Of a DNA stretch of 64,000 nucleotides, positions 18,457 through 26,845 are shown piece after piece. The notes under the pieces are model-generated. The model saw only the letters and a list, made by a program, of their open reading frames with translations, made no database searches and was not told the origin of the DNA. The translations under genes were made by a program, and so were the position numbers. This DNA comes from Neisseriaceae bacterium (lineage in GTDB: Bacteria > Pseudomonadota > Gammaproteobacteria > Burkholderiales > UBA11063), in contig RXJX01000035.1 of the NCBI GenBank assembly GCA_003963245.1, positions 22,638 through 86,637 of the forward strand, written 5' to 3'. The first letter of the stretch is position 1; each line of letters starts with the position of its first letter.

Positions 18457-19362
18457 TTAATCAAAATAGTCTTCTAAATCAGCTCTGCTTAACACGAAAA
18501 CAAAACCATCACCGCTCAGAGTTTCCATCCATTTAAAATTTAAATCTGGATATCTATCTTCAAGCTCATCTCGATTGTCACCCATCTCAAGCACTAGAAT
18601 ACCAGTGTCTGTCAAATAATGTTTTGCCTGACGCAGAATCTTATCGACCAAATCCAAACCTCCACTACCGCCAAAGAGCGCCAGTGAGGGTTCATACTTG
18701 TATTCAGGAGCTAAACTTTCCATTCTGCGATCATCGACGTATGGTGGATTGGTTACAATTAAATCAAAGGCGCCCAAATAGTCACCCAAGCTTTTAAATA
18801 AGTCTGACTTTACTAAATCAACTTTACCATCTAACTGGTTACGTTTTAAATTAATTTCTGCAACACTCAATGCATCGTCGGAGATATCGCTGGCAACAAC
18901 TTCTGCATCATAAAAATAATCAGCAACTATGGTTGCCAAAGAACCATTGCCTGTGCAAAGATCAAGCGCACAATGTACTAATTCAGGATGCTCAACCCAC
19001 TCAGCTAATTGATCATTTAAAATAATTTCTGCGATAAATGAACGTGGAATTATTACTCGCTGGTCAACATAAAAACTATAGCCCTGCAACCAAGCCTCGT
19101 GAGTGATGTACGGTAAAGGAATCCTTTTTTCAATTCGCTCTTTAATTCGTTCAAGTAATAAGTTCTTTTCATCAGCAAGCAATTTAGCATCTAAATAAGG
19201 TTCAAGCTGATCAATTGGTAAATTCAAAGATTGCAAAATCAAACAAACTGCTTCATCATAAGCATTAGTAGTTCCATGTCCAAAATATAAGCCATTTTTC
19301 TTAAACTGAGACACCGTGTAACGCAACCAATCGCGAATTGTAACTAGAGTATTTTCGGGCAT
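18457..19362 (-). CDS. prmB: Ribosomal protein uL3 N5-glutamine methyltransferase
   Basis: PrmB methylates a glutamine of ribosomal protein uL3. The 301-residue protein begins with the PrmB-type N-terminus (TIRDWLRYTVSQFKKNGLYFGHGTTNAYDEA), which separates it from release-factor methylase PrmC. The SAM-binding motif is DLCTGNGSLA (134-143), and the catalytic NPPY is at residues 205-208, followed by VDDRRMESLAPEYKYEP. It is the first gene of a minus-strand run reaching down to the GmhA/DiaA-like gene. The 187-bp region upstream is noncoding and shared with the divergent peptidase gene. Confidence 0.95.
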   Translation of the reverse strand: MPENTLVTIRDWLRYTVSQFKKNGLYFGHGTTNAYDEAVCLILQSLNLPIDQLEPYLDAKLLADEKNLLLERIKERIEKRIPLPYITHEAWLQGYSFYVDQRVIIPRSFIAEIILNDQLAEWVEHPELVHCALDLCTGNGSLATIVADYFYDAEVVASDISDDALSVAEINLKRNQLDGKVDLVKSDLFKSLGDYLGAFDLIVTNPPYVDDRRMESLAPEYKYEPSLALFGGSGGLDLVDKILRQAKHYLTDTGILVLEMGDNRDELEDRYPDLNFKWMETLSGDGFVFVLSRADLEDYFD

Positions 19363-19549
19363 AATTCATCATCCTTTATTCAATATGATTCATATTTTAA
19401 CTAGCAAGTATATAATAATATCCAAGATTAATGTAGTTTTTTTGCTATGCAAGCCTAATTCATATTAAAATCACGTCTGTTTGTGCGCTGCACTACAACA
19501 TAGCTGCCTTTTTATATAACCCAATAATATAGATTGATTATTTATTAGT

Positions 19550-20515
19550 ATGAAAAAACTCTTAAGCATTATTTTATGTAGCGCGATTAGTATTGCGAGT
19601 GCTGCTAATTCTTCAAACTCAAATTCGGTTGATCCGATTTTAGATGCTGCAACGCCACAGAGCTCACCGAGCAAGAATACAACGACAAAAACAAAAAAGC
19701 ACCACAAGAAAAAAGCTAAAGCTGCCGCCGCGCCAAAATCCAATAGCAGTCAAGCAGTAGCAACCAGCAACCGACAACCGAAGCTGTATTCATATTCTGG
19801 CTACGCAATGGATGTCTCTAGCGGAGAAGTACTAGTTAGTAAAAACCCTACGGCTCAACTACCAATTGCATCAATTACCAAGCTTATGACAGCAATGGTA
19901 ATGCTTGATTCCGGAGATGATTTGGATGAATATATTGCAATCAGTGAAGATGATGTTGATCATCTACGCAATACATATTCAAGACTAAAAGTTGGAATGC
20001 AATTACGTCGTCGTGATTTATTACTATTGGCTCTAATGTCATCAGAAAATCGTGCGGCATTTGCGATTGCCCGTACCGCATACCCAGGTGGAATAAATGA
20101 ATTTATTCGCCGAATGAACGCAAAAGCAAAAGCTTTGGGAATGACAAATACTCAGTTCTTTGATCCAACCGGATTAACTGCGCAAAATAAGTCAACCGCA
20201 ATTGATCTAGCAAAAATGGTCAAAGCAGCTTACGGCTATGAATTAATTCGTGAAGATACCACGACTAAAGGTGCAGATGTGATGCTAAGCTCGCATTATA
20301 CTCATCATTATTTGAACAGTGATGCGTTAGTCCGTACCAGCAGATTCCAGATTGAAGTTTCCAAAACTGGCTTTATTAATGAAGCCGGGCATTGTCTAGT
20401 TTTATATGCAATGGTTGATAATCGTCCAATTGCAATGGTTTTTCTCAATAGCTCAAAAAGTGGACGTTTAGTCGATGCTATGGCGGTCAAATCATATATT
20501 GACCGGATGCAATAA
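19550..20515 (+). CDS. D-alanyl-D-alanine endopeptidase, PBP7-like (peptidase S11)
   Basis: A periplasmic penicillin-binding peptidase that cleaves peptidoglycan cross-links. A signal peptide (cleavage near residue 18, ISIASA) is followed by a Lys/Ala-rich linker (45-75). The S11 catalytic motifs are SITK (Ser108, Lys111), SEN (165-167) and KTG (272-274). At 321 residues it lacks the C-terminal amphipathic anchor domain of DacA, as does E. coli PbpG, so the PBP7 call is preferred over a carboxypeptidase. No strong Shine-Dalgarno is visible before the ATG. It is divergent from prmB. Confidence 0.88.
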   Translation: MKKLLSIILCSAISIASAANSSNSNSVDPILDAATPQSSPSKNTTTKTKKHHKKKAKAAAAPKSNSSQAVATSNRQPKLYSYSGYAMDVSSGEVLVSKNPTAQLPIASITKLMTAMVMLDSGDDLDEYIAISEDDVDHLRNTYSRLKVGMQLRRRDLLLLALMSSENRAAFAIARTAYPGGINEFIRRMNAKAKALGMTNTQFFDPTGLTAQNKSTAIDLAKMVKAAYGYELIREDTTTKGADVMLSSHYTHHYLNSDALVRTSRFQIEVSKTGFINEAGHCLVLYAMVDNRPIAMVFLNSSKSGRLVDAMAVKSYIDRMQ

Positions 20516-20616
20516 TACTCAACTTCATCCACAAATTTTAAAGTACTTAAATCTGATATAACTTTCTGGGATTTCACATCCCTACAGTTATCTCTTAAGA
20601 AAAATAGGACAAAAAA

Positions 20617-21453
20617 GTGAATCAATATCGCATTTTAATTCAAGCGCAAGATCGTGCTGGACTAGTATACAAATCAGCCAAAGTATTTTATGAAAATAAT
20701 TTAAATATCATCGCTAACCATGAATTTGTTGATAAAGAGCATAACTTATTCTTTATGCGCACAGTTGTGGCAGGAGCAATTGATGCTAAACAATTAGGTG
20801 AGGAGTTAAGCCGCGAACTACCTTCAGAAACTAATATCGTTATAAAGCTTCCACGCAAGAAGAATATTGTGCTGATGGCAACCAAGGAAGCTCACGTCTT
20901 AGGCGATATCTTAATCCGCTATCAAGAAGGTTTGCTGGATGCAAATATCGTAGGGATTATTTCCAACTATAATAGTCTGCGCCCGCTTTGTGAACATTTT
21001 GAAATTCCATTTTATCACATTTCAGCAGAAAATATCAGTCGCGAAGAGCATGAAGCTAAAATCTTAAATACGTTGGAAATGTTTGATTCAATTGATTATA
21101 TTGTTCTTGCAAAATATATGCGAATTTTATCCGCTAATTTTACTTCTCGTTTTGAAAATAAGATTATTAACATTCACCACTCTTTTTTACCAGCATTCAT
21201 TGGTGCTAACCCATATAAACAAGCCTTCGAGCGCGGCGTAAAAATTATTGGAGCAACTGCGCATTTTGTTAATGAAAACCTTGATGAAGGACCGATCATT
21301 GAACAGGATACGATTCATGTTGATCATGCTTATGACTGGGTTGATATGCAACAAGCTGGGCGTGATGTTGAAAAAATAGTTCTCGCACGTGCGCTAAAAT
21401 TAGCGCTTGAGGATAAAATCTTTGTCTATGGCAATAAAACTGTAATTTTCTAA
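20617..21453 (+). CDS. purU: Formyltetrahydrofolate deformylase
   Basis: PurU hydrolyses 10-formyl-THF to THF plus formate, supplying formate to PurT and balancing the folate pool. It has 278 residues: an N-terminal ACT regulatory domain (1-80, RILIQAQDRAGLVYKSAKVFYENNLNI) and a C-terminal formyl-transferase-type domain (85-278) with the catalytic region NIHHSFLPAFIGANPYKQAFERGVKIIGATAHFV. The start is GTG, preceded by AGGA at 7-8 nt. It is followed by a 161-bp spacer before phoH; an imperfect hairpin (GCCGTGCA/TGCATGGC) just after the stop might be a weak terminator. Confidence 0.95.
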   Translation: MNQYRILIQAQDRAGLVYKSAKVFYENNLNIIANHEFVDKEHNLFFMRTVVAGAIDAKQLGEELSRELPSETNIVIKLPRKKNIVLMATKEAHVLGDILIRYQEGLLDANIVGIISNYNSLRPLCEHFEIPFYHISAENISREEHEAKILNTLEMFDSIDYIVLAKYMRILSANFTSRFENKIINIHHSFLPAFIGANPYKQAFERGVKIIGATAHFVNENLDEGPIIEQDTIHVDHAYDWVDMQQAGRDVEKIVLARALKLALEDKIFVYGNKTVIF

Positions 21454-21534
21454 TTTCTGTTCGCAAGCCGTGCACGAATTAAGCTGCATGGCAATCTTCC
21501 TAAGCTCAAAAAACCGCTCAGTTACGCACAAATA

Positions 21535-21543
21535 TGATAGAAT
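21535..21543 (+). promoter_or_regulatory. Putative extended -10 promoter of phoH
   Basis: TGATAGAAT (TG plus a TAGAAT hexamer) lies 71 bp before the TTG start of phoH, with no good -35. It follows the TGn extended -10 pattern seen at other promoters in this window. Confidence 0.4.
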
Positions 21544-21614
21544 TAGCGCTAGTTTAATAATATTCAGATACTCTTATACTCGACTTTACTTAACCTAAAC
21601 AGAAGGAGATTTCG

Positions 21615-22547
21615 TTGCTACATAATATTGAACTACGCCATTTAGACAATACCCAATTAGCTAATCTGTGTGGTGTAATGGATGAAAATTTAAAACAAAT
21701 AGCCAATCATTATGATGTAACGATCCAACGACGAGATACCCAGTTTGCCATCCGTGGTCAGAAAGCACAAGTTGCTGCCCATGCTATCGAGGCGTTCGCA
21801 ATTACCGCGATCAAACGTGAACTCTACCTCGAAGAAATCCAACTAGGTTTAATCGAACAAGCTAGTAAAGCTAATGATAATAGTAGTGACAGCAGCCTGC
21901 AAACCATCCAATCGCGTAAAGGCGAGATAAAAGGACGAACCCATAATCAGAACACTTATATTTCAGCAATTTTTAATAATGATATAACCTTTGGCATTGG
22001 ACCTGCGGGTACAGGAAAAACTTATTTAGCGGTAGCCTGTGCTATTGATCACTTTGAACGCGAGATGGTTAAACGAATTATCTTAGTTCGCCCTGCTGTC
22101 GAAGCTGGTGAAAAACTTGGTTTCTTACCGGGAGATCTTAGCCAAAAAGTAGATCCATACCTTCGCCCGCTCTACGATGCTTTATATGATTTGATGGGCT
22201 TTGAAAAAGTTACGCGTTTATTCGAGAAAAACCTGATTGAAATCGCCCCACTGGCATTTATGCGTGGGCGGACACTGAATAGTTCGTTTATTATCTTAGA
22301 CGAAGCGCAAAATACTACACCAGAACAAATGAAAATGTTCCTAACTCGGATTGGCTTTGGCTCTAAAGCGGTTATCACTGGTGATCTTACTCAGATTGAT
22401 CTGGATAAACGCCAAAAAAGTGGATTAGTTGAAGTTGAACGCATCTTAGGTAAAATTCGTGGAATTGAATTTCACAAATTCACCAAACAAGACGTCGTGC
22501 GCCACCCTTTGGTTCAAAAGATAGTTGAAGCCTATGAAAACGAATAA
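21615..22547 (+). CDS. PhoH-like ATPase (YbeZ group)
   Basis: A cytosolic PhoH-family ATPase of 310 residues, linked in E. coli to rRNA processing with YbeY. It has an N-terminal KH-like region (1-60), Walker A GPAGTGKT at 129-136 and Walker B FIILDEAQN, then the conserved VITGDLTQIDL. The start is TTG: AAGGAG lies 6 nt upstream and no ATG fits, so weak initiation may limit expression. In most proteobacteria the order is miaB-ybeZ-ybeY; here miaB lies 13 kb away and no ybeY follows, so this conserved cluster has been broken up. Confidence 0.93.
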   Translation: MLHNIELRHLDNTQLANLCGVMDENLKQIANHYDVTIQRRDTQFAIRGQKAQVAAHAIEAFAITAIKRELYLEEIQLGLIEQASKANDNSSDSSLQTIQSRKGEIKGRTHNQNTYISAIFNNDITFGIGPAGTGKTYLAVACAIDHFEREMVKRIILVRPAVEAGEKLGFLPGDLSQKVDPYLRPLYDALYDLMGFEKVTRLFEKNLIEIAPLAFMRGRTLNSSFIILDEAQNTTPEQMKMFLTRIGFGSKAVITGDLTQIDLDKRQKSGLVEVERILGKIRGIEFHKFTKQDVVRHPLVQKIVEAYENE

Positions 22548-22570
22548 CGTAACTATTCACTCTGTGTTGT

Positions 22571-22640
22571 AATAGCGTCGTCACAAGGCTCCTCATGCTA
22601 CTTCTCATGTACACTACGTCGCCTTATTTCTAGCTCTTGC
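22571..22640 (-). repeat. Diverged intergenic repeat, copy A
   Basis: Read on the minus strand this spacer contains AGGCGACGTAGTGTACATGA, then AAGTAGCATGAG and GACGACGC. The same ordered blocks (AGG-G-CG-A-TGTACA, AGTA-CATGAG, ACGAC-ACGC) occur on the plus strand at about 28852-28913. The copies are imperfect and neither lies in a recognisable gene. Confidence 0.45.
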
Positions 22641-22683
22641 AGCATATTGTGGCAGCTATGGTAAATATTACTAAATAACTAAA

Positions 22684-22950
22684 TTAATCGTCAGTATGAC
22701 ATTTTTCTAACTGACCGCCAACAAATTTACAACGGATAACTCCATTAGTTTCAGTTTTAATCTTTAGCACAGTTCCACCGTTTTTACCTTTACGCGATTC
22801 TAAGACATTGCAGTAATTGGTGACATCATTCAAACTTGATTGTGGGTTCAAAGTATAGCGCCCACAGCTCACATTATTGTTACCTAAATACAATGATTCA
22901 GCACCAGCCAGCCCAATAAAACTTAAACTAAGGAATAAAAATCTAATCAT
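22684..22950 (-). CDS. Small secreted hypothetical protein
   Basis: An 88-residue protein that I do not recognise. It has an N-terminal signal peptide (MIRFLFLSLSFIGLAGAES, likely cleaved after AGA) and a mature part of about 70 residues with four Cys residues that could form two disulfides. The ATG lies inside the end of the upstream glycosyltransferase gene (8-bp overlap), so translation is probably coupled and the two proteins may work together. It could be a periplasmic accessory or substrate of the glycosyltransferases, but that is inference from position only. Confidence 0.65.
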   Translation of the reverse strand: MIRFLFLSLSFIGLAGAESLYLGNNNVSCGRYTLNPQSSLNDVTNYCNVLESRKGKNGGTVLKIKTETNGVIRCKFVGGQLEKCHTDD

Positions 22951-24064
22951 TTTGCACCTCCTCTAACTTAGCAGTTAAAACCTGACGTAATAATAAAGCC
23001 AATGCCAGATATTTTAGCACTAAAATACTTTGTATGTAATATGGATTGTTTTTTACTGCAAACAGAAAGAAACCTTGGATAAAGTTAGGTAGTTCCAAAA
23101 GATAAAACCAGCGCCAATCAATTTTATAATCCACCAAGACTAAAAATGGCAATAGGTATAGATTGTATTGTGGTGAATAAACTCTGTCAGTGAAAATAAA
23201 CAAAATCATTACAATTAATAGCTGACGTGCTATAGGCAAATAATTATATTTACGGATAAAATATAGATAACTTCCAGCAAATAAGACTAAACTAACTTTG
23301 CCTGACCATGAACCGACTCCAAAATGGTCAAAACACATAAATACTAGCCAAGTCCAAGAACCATCCGCAGCTGTTCGCGCATAATTTTCCTGAATCTGCC
23401 ATAAATATGGATAGCTCCAAGCACTCCAATCAGTCACCATAAAAGGTAAATTTAGTGCAAACCAAACTACAAGCATAAAAGAAGTCAATTCCAAACGTTT
23501 CTCTTTTGGCGTAGCAAGGAAATAAACTGGAAAAAGAAATACGGGGAATACTTTTATCGCGGTACCGAGTGCAAGCCAGCTAGCTGACAAACTATATTTT
23601 TCGCGACTAAAACAATAGTAGCTTAGTACAATAGTAGCAATAGGTAATACATCAACGTTCATTAAGCTATAAAATAAAAAACTCGGTGCCAGTAACCAAT
23701 AGGTCAATAAGCGTTGCCAACTTCCACGAATGATAAACAAATAACACGAATTAATAACGGCCGAAACAGCTAAAATTGCAACAATAAACCAAATATAATA
23801 ATTGTAATCCTCAGCAACCCCAGGAATTTTAAATAATATTTTAAAAATAGCTTGAATTAGTGCAGGATACTCCCTAGGATAAGGAAATCCCTTGTTAAGA
23901 TAATTGCTCCAGCAATACCATAAATCACCAAAGTAAGTCGTAAAATGCCCATATATATAATATAAAGTATCCATGTTTCGACGAATAAGAAACTCTGGCA
24001 GTAAAACACCAAGCGTAACAACTCCAACGATAAATAATTGCCAGCTACTTTTAGATTTATTCAT
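22943..24064 (-). CDS. GT87-like membrane glycosyltransferase
   Basis: A 373-residue integral membrane protein with about ten hydrophobic segments. It matches the plan of GT-C enzymes of the GT87 (DUF2029) group, which take sugars from polyprenyl phosphate: an Asp in the first outer loop (about residue 47, YFGDLWYCW) followed by GFPYPREYPAL, and the internal motif LGTAIKVFPVFLFPVYFL that resembles the family's K-x-P-P/L-x-L-L-P stretch. Acceptor and sugar are unknown. It lies 24 bp after the PMT-like gene and overlaps the small secreted protein gene, forming a three-gene unit. Confidence 0.72.
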   Translation of the reverse strand: MNKSKSSWQLFIVGVVTLGVLLPEFLIRRNMDTLYYIYGHFTTYFGDLWYCWSNYLNKGFPYPREYPALIQAIFKILFKIPGVAEDYNYYIWFIVAILAVSAVINSCYLFIIRGSWQRLLTYWLLAPSFLFYSLMNVDVLPIATIVLSYYCFSREKYSLSASWLALGTAIKVFPVFLFPVYFLATPKEKRLELTSFMLVVWFALNLPFMVTDWSAWSYPYLWQIQENYARTAADGSWTWLVFMCFDHFGVGSWSGKVSLVLFAGSYLYFIRKYNYLPIARQLLIVMILFIFTDRVYSPQYNLYLLPFLVLVDYKIDWRWFYLLELPNFIQGFFLFAVKNNPYYIQSILVLKYLALALLLRQVLTAKLEEVQND

Positions 24065-24088
24065 TATTCAGCATAACCTCAGAAACCA

Positions 24089-25888
24089 TCAGAAATTCCA
24101 CCCTCTCATCCACCACAACCAATTCAGCGTATAGCTCCGTGGTACTTCCAAGCCTGACAAACTTGAAAAAAAGAGTACAAACAGAACAACATTAATTAGT
24201 AAATACACATACACCAAATAACGATGCAGCACTTTATTACTTCGATATGCTAAGTAGATAAAATAACTAATTCCCAGAATTAAAAAGGGAGTTACACTAT
24301 AAAAATAATAAATAAAGCTGATCCGTGCAACCAATGCATACGGCAAATACTGAGCACAAATGGCTAAAAATAAAAAGCCTGCACGATAATCTGCCTGACG
24401 TATAAGCCATAAATATCCCAGCATAATGGTAGTGATCCACATTAACCAATACACGGAAGGATTACCCAATAGTGCAATCGAAGAAGATAATCCCGTATCA
24501 TTTTGCCAATAATAGACGGATAACGGTACTTTATCCAACGGCCAACTCCACCAGTTAGAGGCATAGGGATGGGTAGCATAAGTTAATCCGTGCAGATTAA
24601 AATCTAATATCCCCAACTGTGTTGTATAAATAAAGCTAAACATATTATCCGCATGGTTAATTAAAATATAGGGAATATACATCAGCAAATAAATTATTAG
24701 CGGTAAGACGATAAAGAGTAAGGCTAAGTTAAACACAGTTTTAATCAGCACTGCAACCGTCAATTTCTGCTTAATTAATTCACCATAAATTAAAATACAA
24801 ACAATAAAAGGAGCAGAATAAAGCGCACTCCATTTGCAGGTAAGCGCTAATGAGAAACTAATTGCTGCCGCAAATAAGTAGCGTAAAACAGCAGCAAAAG
24901 AAGCCCCTGATTTACGTGCCTCGATATAACGATATAAGAAAAAATATTCAATAAGTAAAAATAATGTCACAAAAGGCTCTATTGAAGCAGTGCGCCCAAT
25001 TGAGAAATGCATGAACTCAAACATCATCAATAAAGAAGCTGCAATCGCCACCCGACGATCCTTAAACAGAGCCTTAGCAAAAATATAGGTCATGCTAACC
25101 AGAAAAACACTGCTTAAATCAGGCATAATTCGCCAGCCAAATGGTGACATCCCAAAAATTAAAATACCGATAACAATAAGCAAGATACCTAATTGCGGAT
25201 GCACCCACGCATCTGGAGATTTATCATGCAAATATTGGTATGCCGAAGTGGCATAGTAAATTTCATCAAATACGGTGCTAGATTGCCAGTTATTATCCAT
25301 GTGCTCAGGAATGCTAGTTGCAATAAAGTCATTTAGAATCAGATTATCAGGATTATCGCTGCTATCAACATGATAATCTGTTACCAAATTATTTTGTGCA
25401 TCCAATACGGCAAATTGATTTATTCCAAGCGAGCCTTGCTCCAAGCGAATCACTACTGAAGAGACGGGTTGTGTATTATTGAAAGTTAGTTTATTCCAGC
25501 GAAAAAATGGCGAGTATCCCAAATTAGCGCTTTTATCAGTAACAGGAATATCATGATTCAAAGGATCAACTGCGCTAGTTATGTACTTTCCTTTAACGAA
25601 AGCCGTAGAATAATATAAAGCACTAAGCTGTTGGGGATGATTAAAGGTTACAACTAATTGCGCACCAGAGTTTTCTACCTGCCATGCCTTATCATAAGTC
25701 CGAAAATCAGCAAAATGAATTAGCGAAATCAAAAAATACGTGATACTTAATCCACAAATCCACCATTTGTCACTCTTATCTAAAATAGTGCTGTTAGGGA
25801 TGGGGGAACTCTTACGCAGAAGAAATATAAAATAAAAAGAAATTGCCAACAAGGTAGCAATCAGAAATAAAATTTGTAGGTTTACCAT
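24089..25888 (-). CDS. PMT-like (GT39) phospholipid-carrier-dependent glycosyltransferase
   Basis: A 599-residue GT-C enzyme similar to bacterial protein O-mannosyltransferases. The Asp-Glu catalytic motif is FDEIYY (Asp208, Glu209), followed by HPQLG (230-234) and FGMSPFGWRIMPDLSS, and the C-terminal four-TM domain ends ALVARISFIYYFYSVTPFLI. Unlike standard PMTs, where the DE motif lies in the first loop soon after TM1, here TM1 (1-24) and TM2 (44-60) are followed by an insert of about 145 residues (62-205). The insert looks beta-rich and exported. Sugar and acceptor are unknown; protein O-mannosylation is the family precedent. Confidence 0.75.
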   Translation of the reverse strand: MVNLQILFLIATLLAISFYFIFLLRKSSPIPNSTILDKSDKWWICGLSITYFLISLIHFADFRTYDKAWQVENSGAQLVVTFNHPQQLSALYYSTAFVKGKYITSAVDPLNHDIPVTDKSANLGYSPFFRWNKLTFNNTQPVSSVVIRLEQGSLGINQFAVLDAQNNLVTDYHVDSSDNPDNLILNDFIATSIPEHMDNNWQSSTVFDEIYYATSAYQYLHDKSPDAWVHPQLGILLIVIGILIFGMSPFGWRIMPDLSSVFLVSMTYIFAKALFKDRRVAIAASLLMMFEFMHFSIGRTASIEPFVTLFLLIEYFFLYRYIEARKSGASFAAVLRYLFAAAISFSLALTCKWSALYSAPFIVCILIYGELIKQKLTVAVLIKTVFNLALLFIVLPLIIYLLMYIPYILINHADNMFSFIYTTQLGILDFNLHGLTYATHPYASNWWSWPLDKVPLSVYYWQNDTGLSSSIALLGNPSVYWLMWITTIMLGYLWLIRQADYRAGFLFLAICAQYLPYALVARISFIYYFYSVTPFLILGISYFIYLAYRSNKVLHRYLVYVYLLINVVLFVLFFSSLSGLEVPRSYTLNWLWWMRGWNF

Positions 25889-25925
25889 AGCTTATACTTC
25901 ATGAATTTATTGTAATTTATACTCG

Positions 25926-26810
25926 TTATACTGGCGCTTTGATTTGTTTTACTACTATTTTATACACATCGGTCATTACCGTACTAAATAAAATCACAAA
26001 CCCACCAACTAGAACACTGGAACTAATTGGCTCACCCATCCAATAAGCAAAAAAAGTCGCAGTTACTGATTCAAGGCTAAAAATAATTGCTGCTTTATTT
26101 GAGCCAATTACGCGCTGATATTTGATTTGTAAGAAAAAAGGAATCACCGTTGCAATAATCGCACAGTAAACAATACTCCACCAAAACAAATGACTTTCTG
26201 GAAAAGTAATATTGTGTGGAGCAAGGATAAACCCAGGAATTAAACTCGTAAACAAAATCTGATAAAAGGTTAATAATTTGAGGTTATGACTGACTAAGCT
26301 TGATTTTTCAGCAAAAACAATTCCCAAAGCGATACATAAAGCAGACGAAATTACTAATAATTCACCACGACCAAAACCACCGTGTAAACCAGCACCACTA
26401 ATTAAATAGATACCCCATAGACAAAATAAGGCAGCGACTATCTCAATCATGCGTGGACGCCCCATCTTAAATAATGGCAGAAGAAATGGTACGATTACTA
26501 CGTTTATCCCGGTTAGGAACGCAGCTCGAGAAGAATCCATATACTTTAACGACATCGCCTGCAAAATAAATGAACCACTATTAAGGATACCAAGGATTAA
26601 ACCATAACGAACATCGCCCCACCTAAATTTACGCCTGATTATTGCCGAAATAAATAACGGCGACATAATTAATGCAGCTAAAATAAAGCGCCAGAAGACA
26701 AATAAACTCGGTGCATAATTTGCAACGATTTGATGCATAAGTGGAAAAGTTATCCCCCACATCACCGGAACCGTCAACAAAATTAAATACGCTTTTAATT
26801 CACGATTCAT
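25926..26810 (-). CDS. EamA/DMT-family transporter
   Basis: A 294-residue inner-membrane protein with ten hydrophobic segments arranged as two EamA repeats (about 7-140 and 150-285). Motifs include PVMWGITFPLMHQI in TM1 and SRAAFLTGINVVIVPFLLP in repeat 1. Members export metabolites or amino acids; no substrate can be assigned. It is on the same strand as the M61 peptidase upstream (35 bp) and the PMT-like gene downstream (37 bp), so the genes may be co-transcribed without being functionally linked. Confidence 0.88.
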   Translation of the reverse strand: MNRELKAYLILLTVPVMWGITFPLMHQIVANYAPSLFVFWRFILAALIMSPLFISAIIRRKFRWGDVRYGLILGILNSGSFILQAMSLKYMDSSRAAFLTGINVVIVPFLLPLFKMGRPRMIEIVAALFCLWGIYLISGAGLHGGFGRGELLVISSALCIALGIVFAEKSSLVSHNLKLLTFYQILFTSLIPGFILAPHNITFPESHLFWWSIVYCAIIATVIPFFLQIKYQRVIGSNKAAIIFSLESVTATFFAYWMGEPISSSVLVGGFVILFSTVMTDVYKIVVKQIKAPV

Positions 26811-26845
26811 CTGCAGTTATTTTCACAAAAAAACTCAATCATTTA

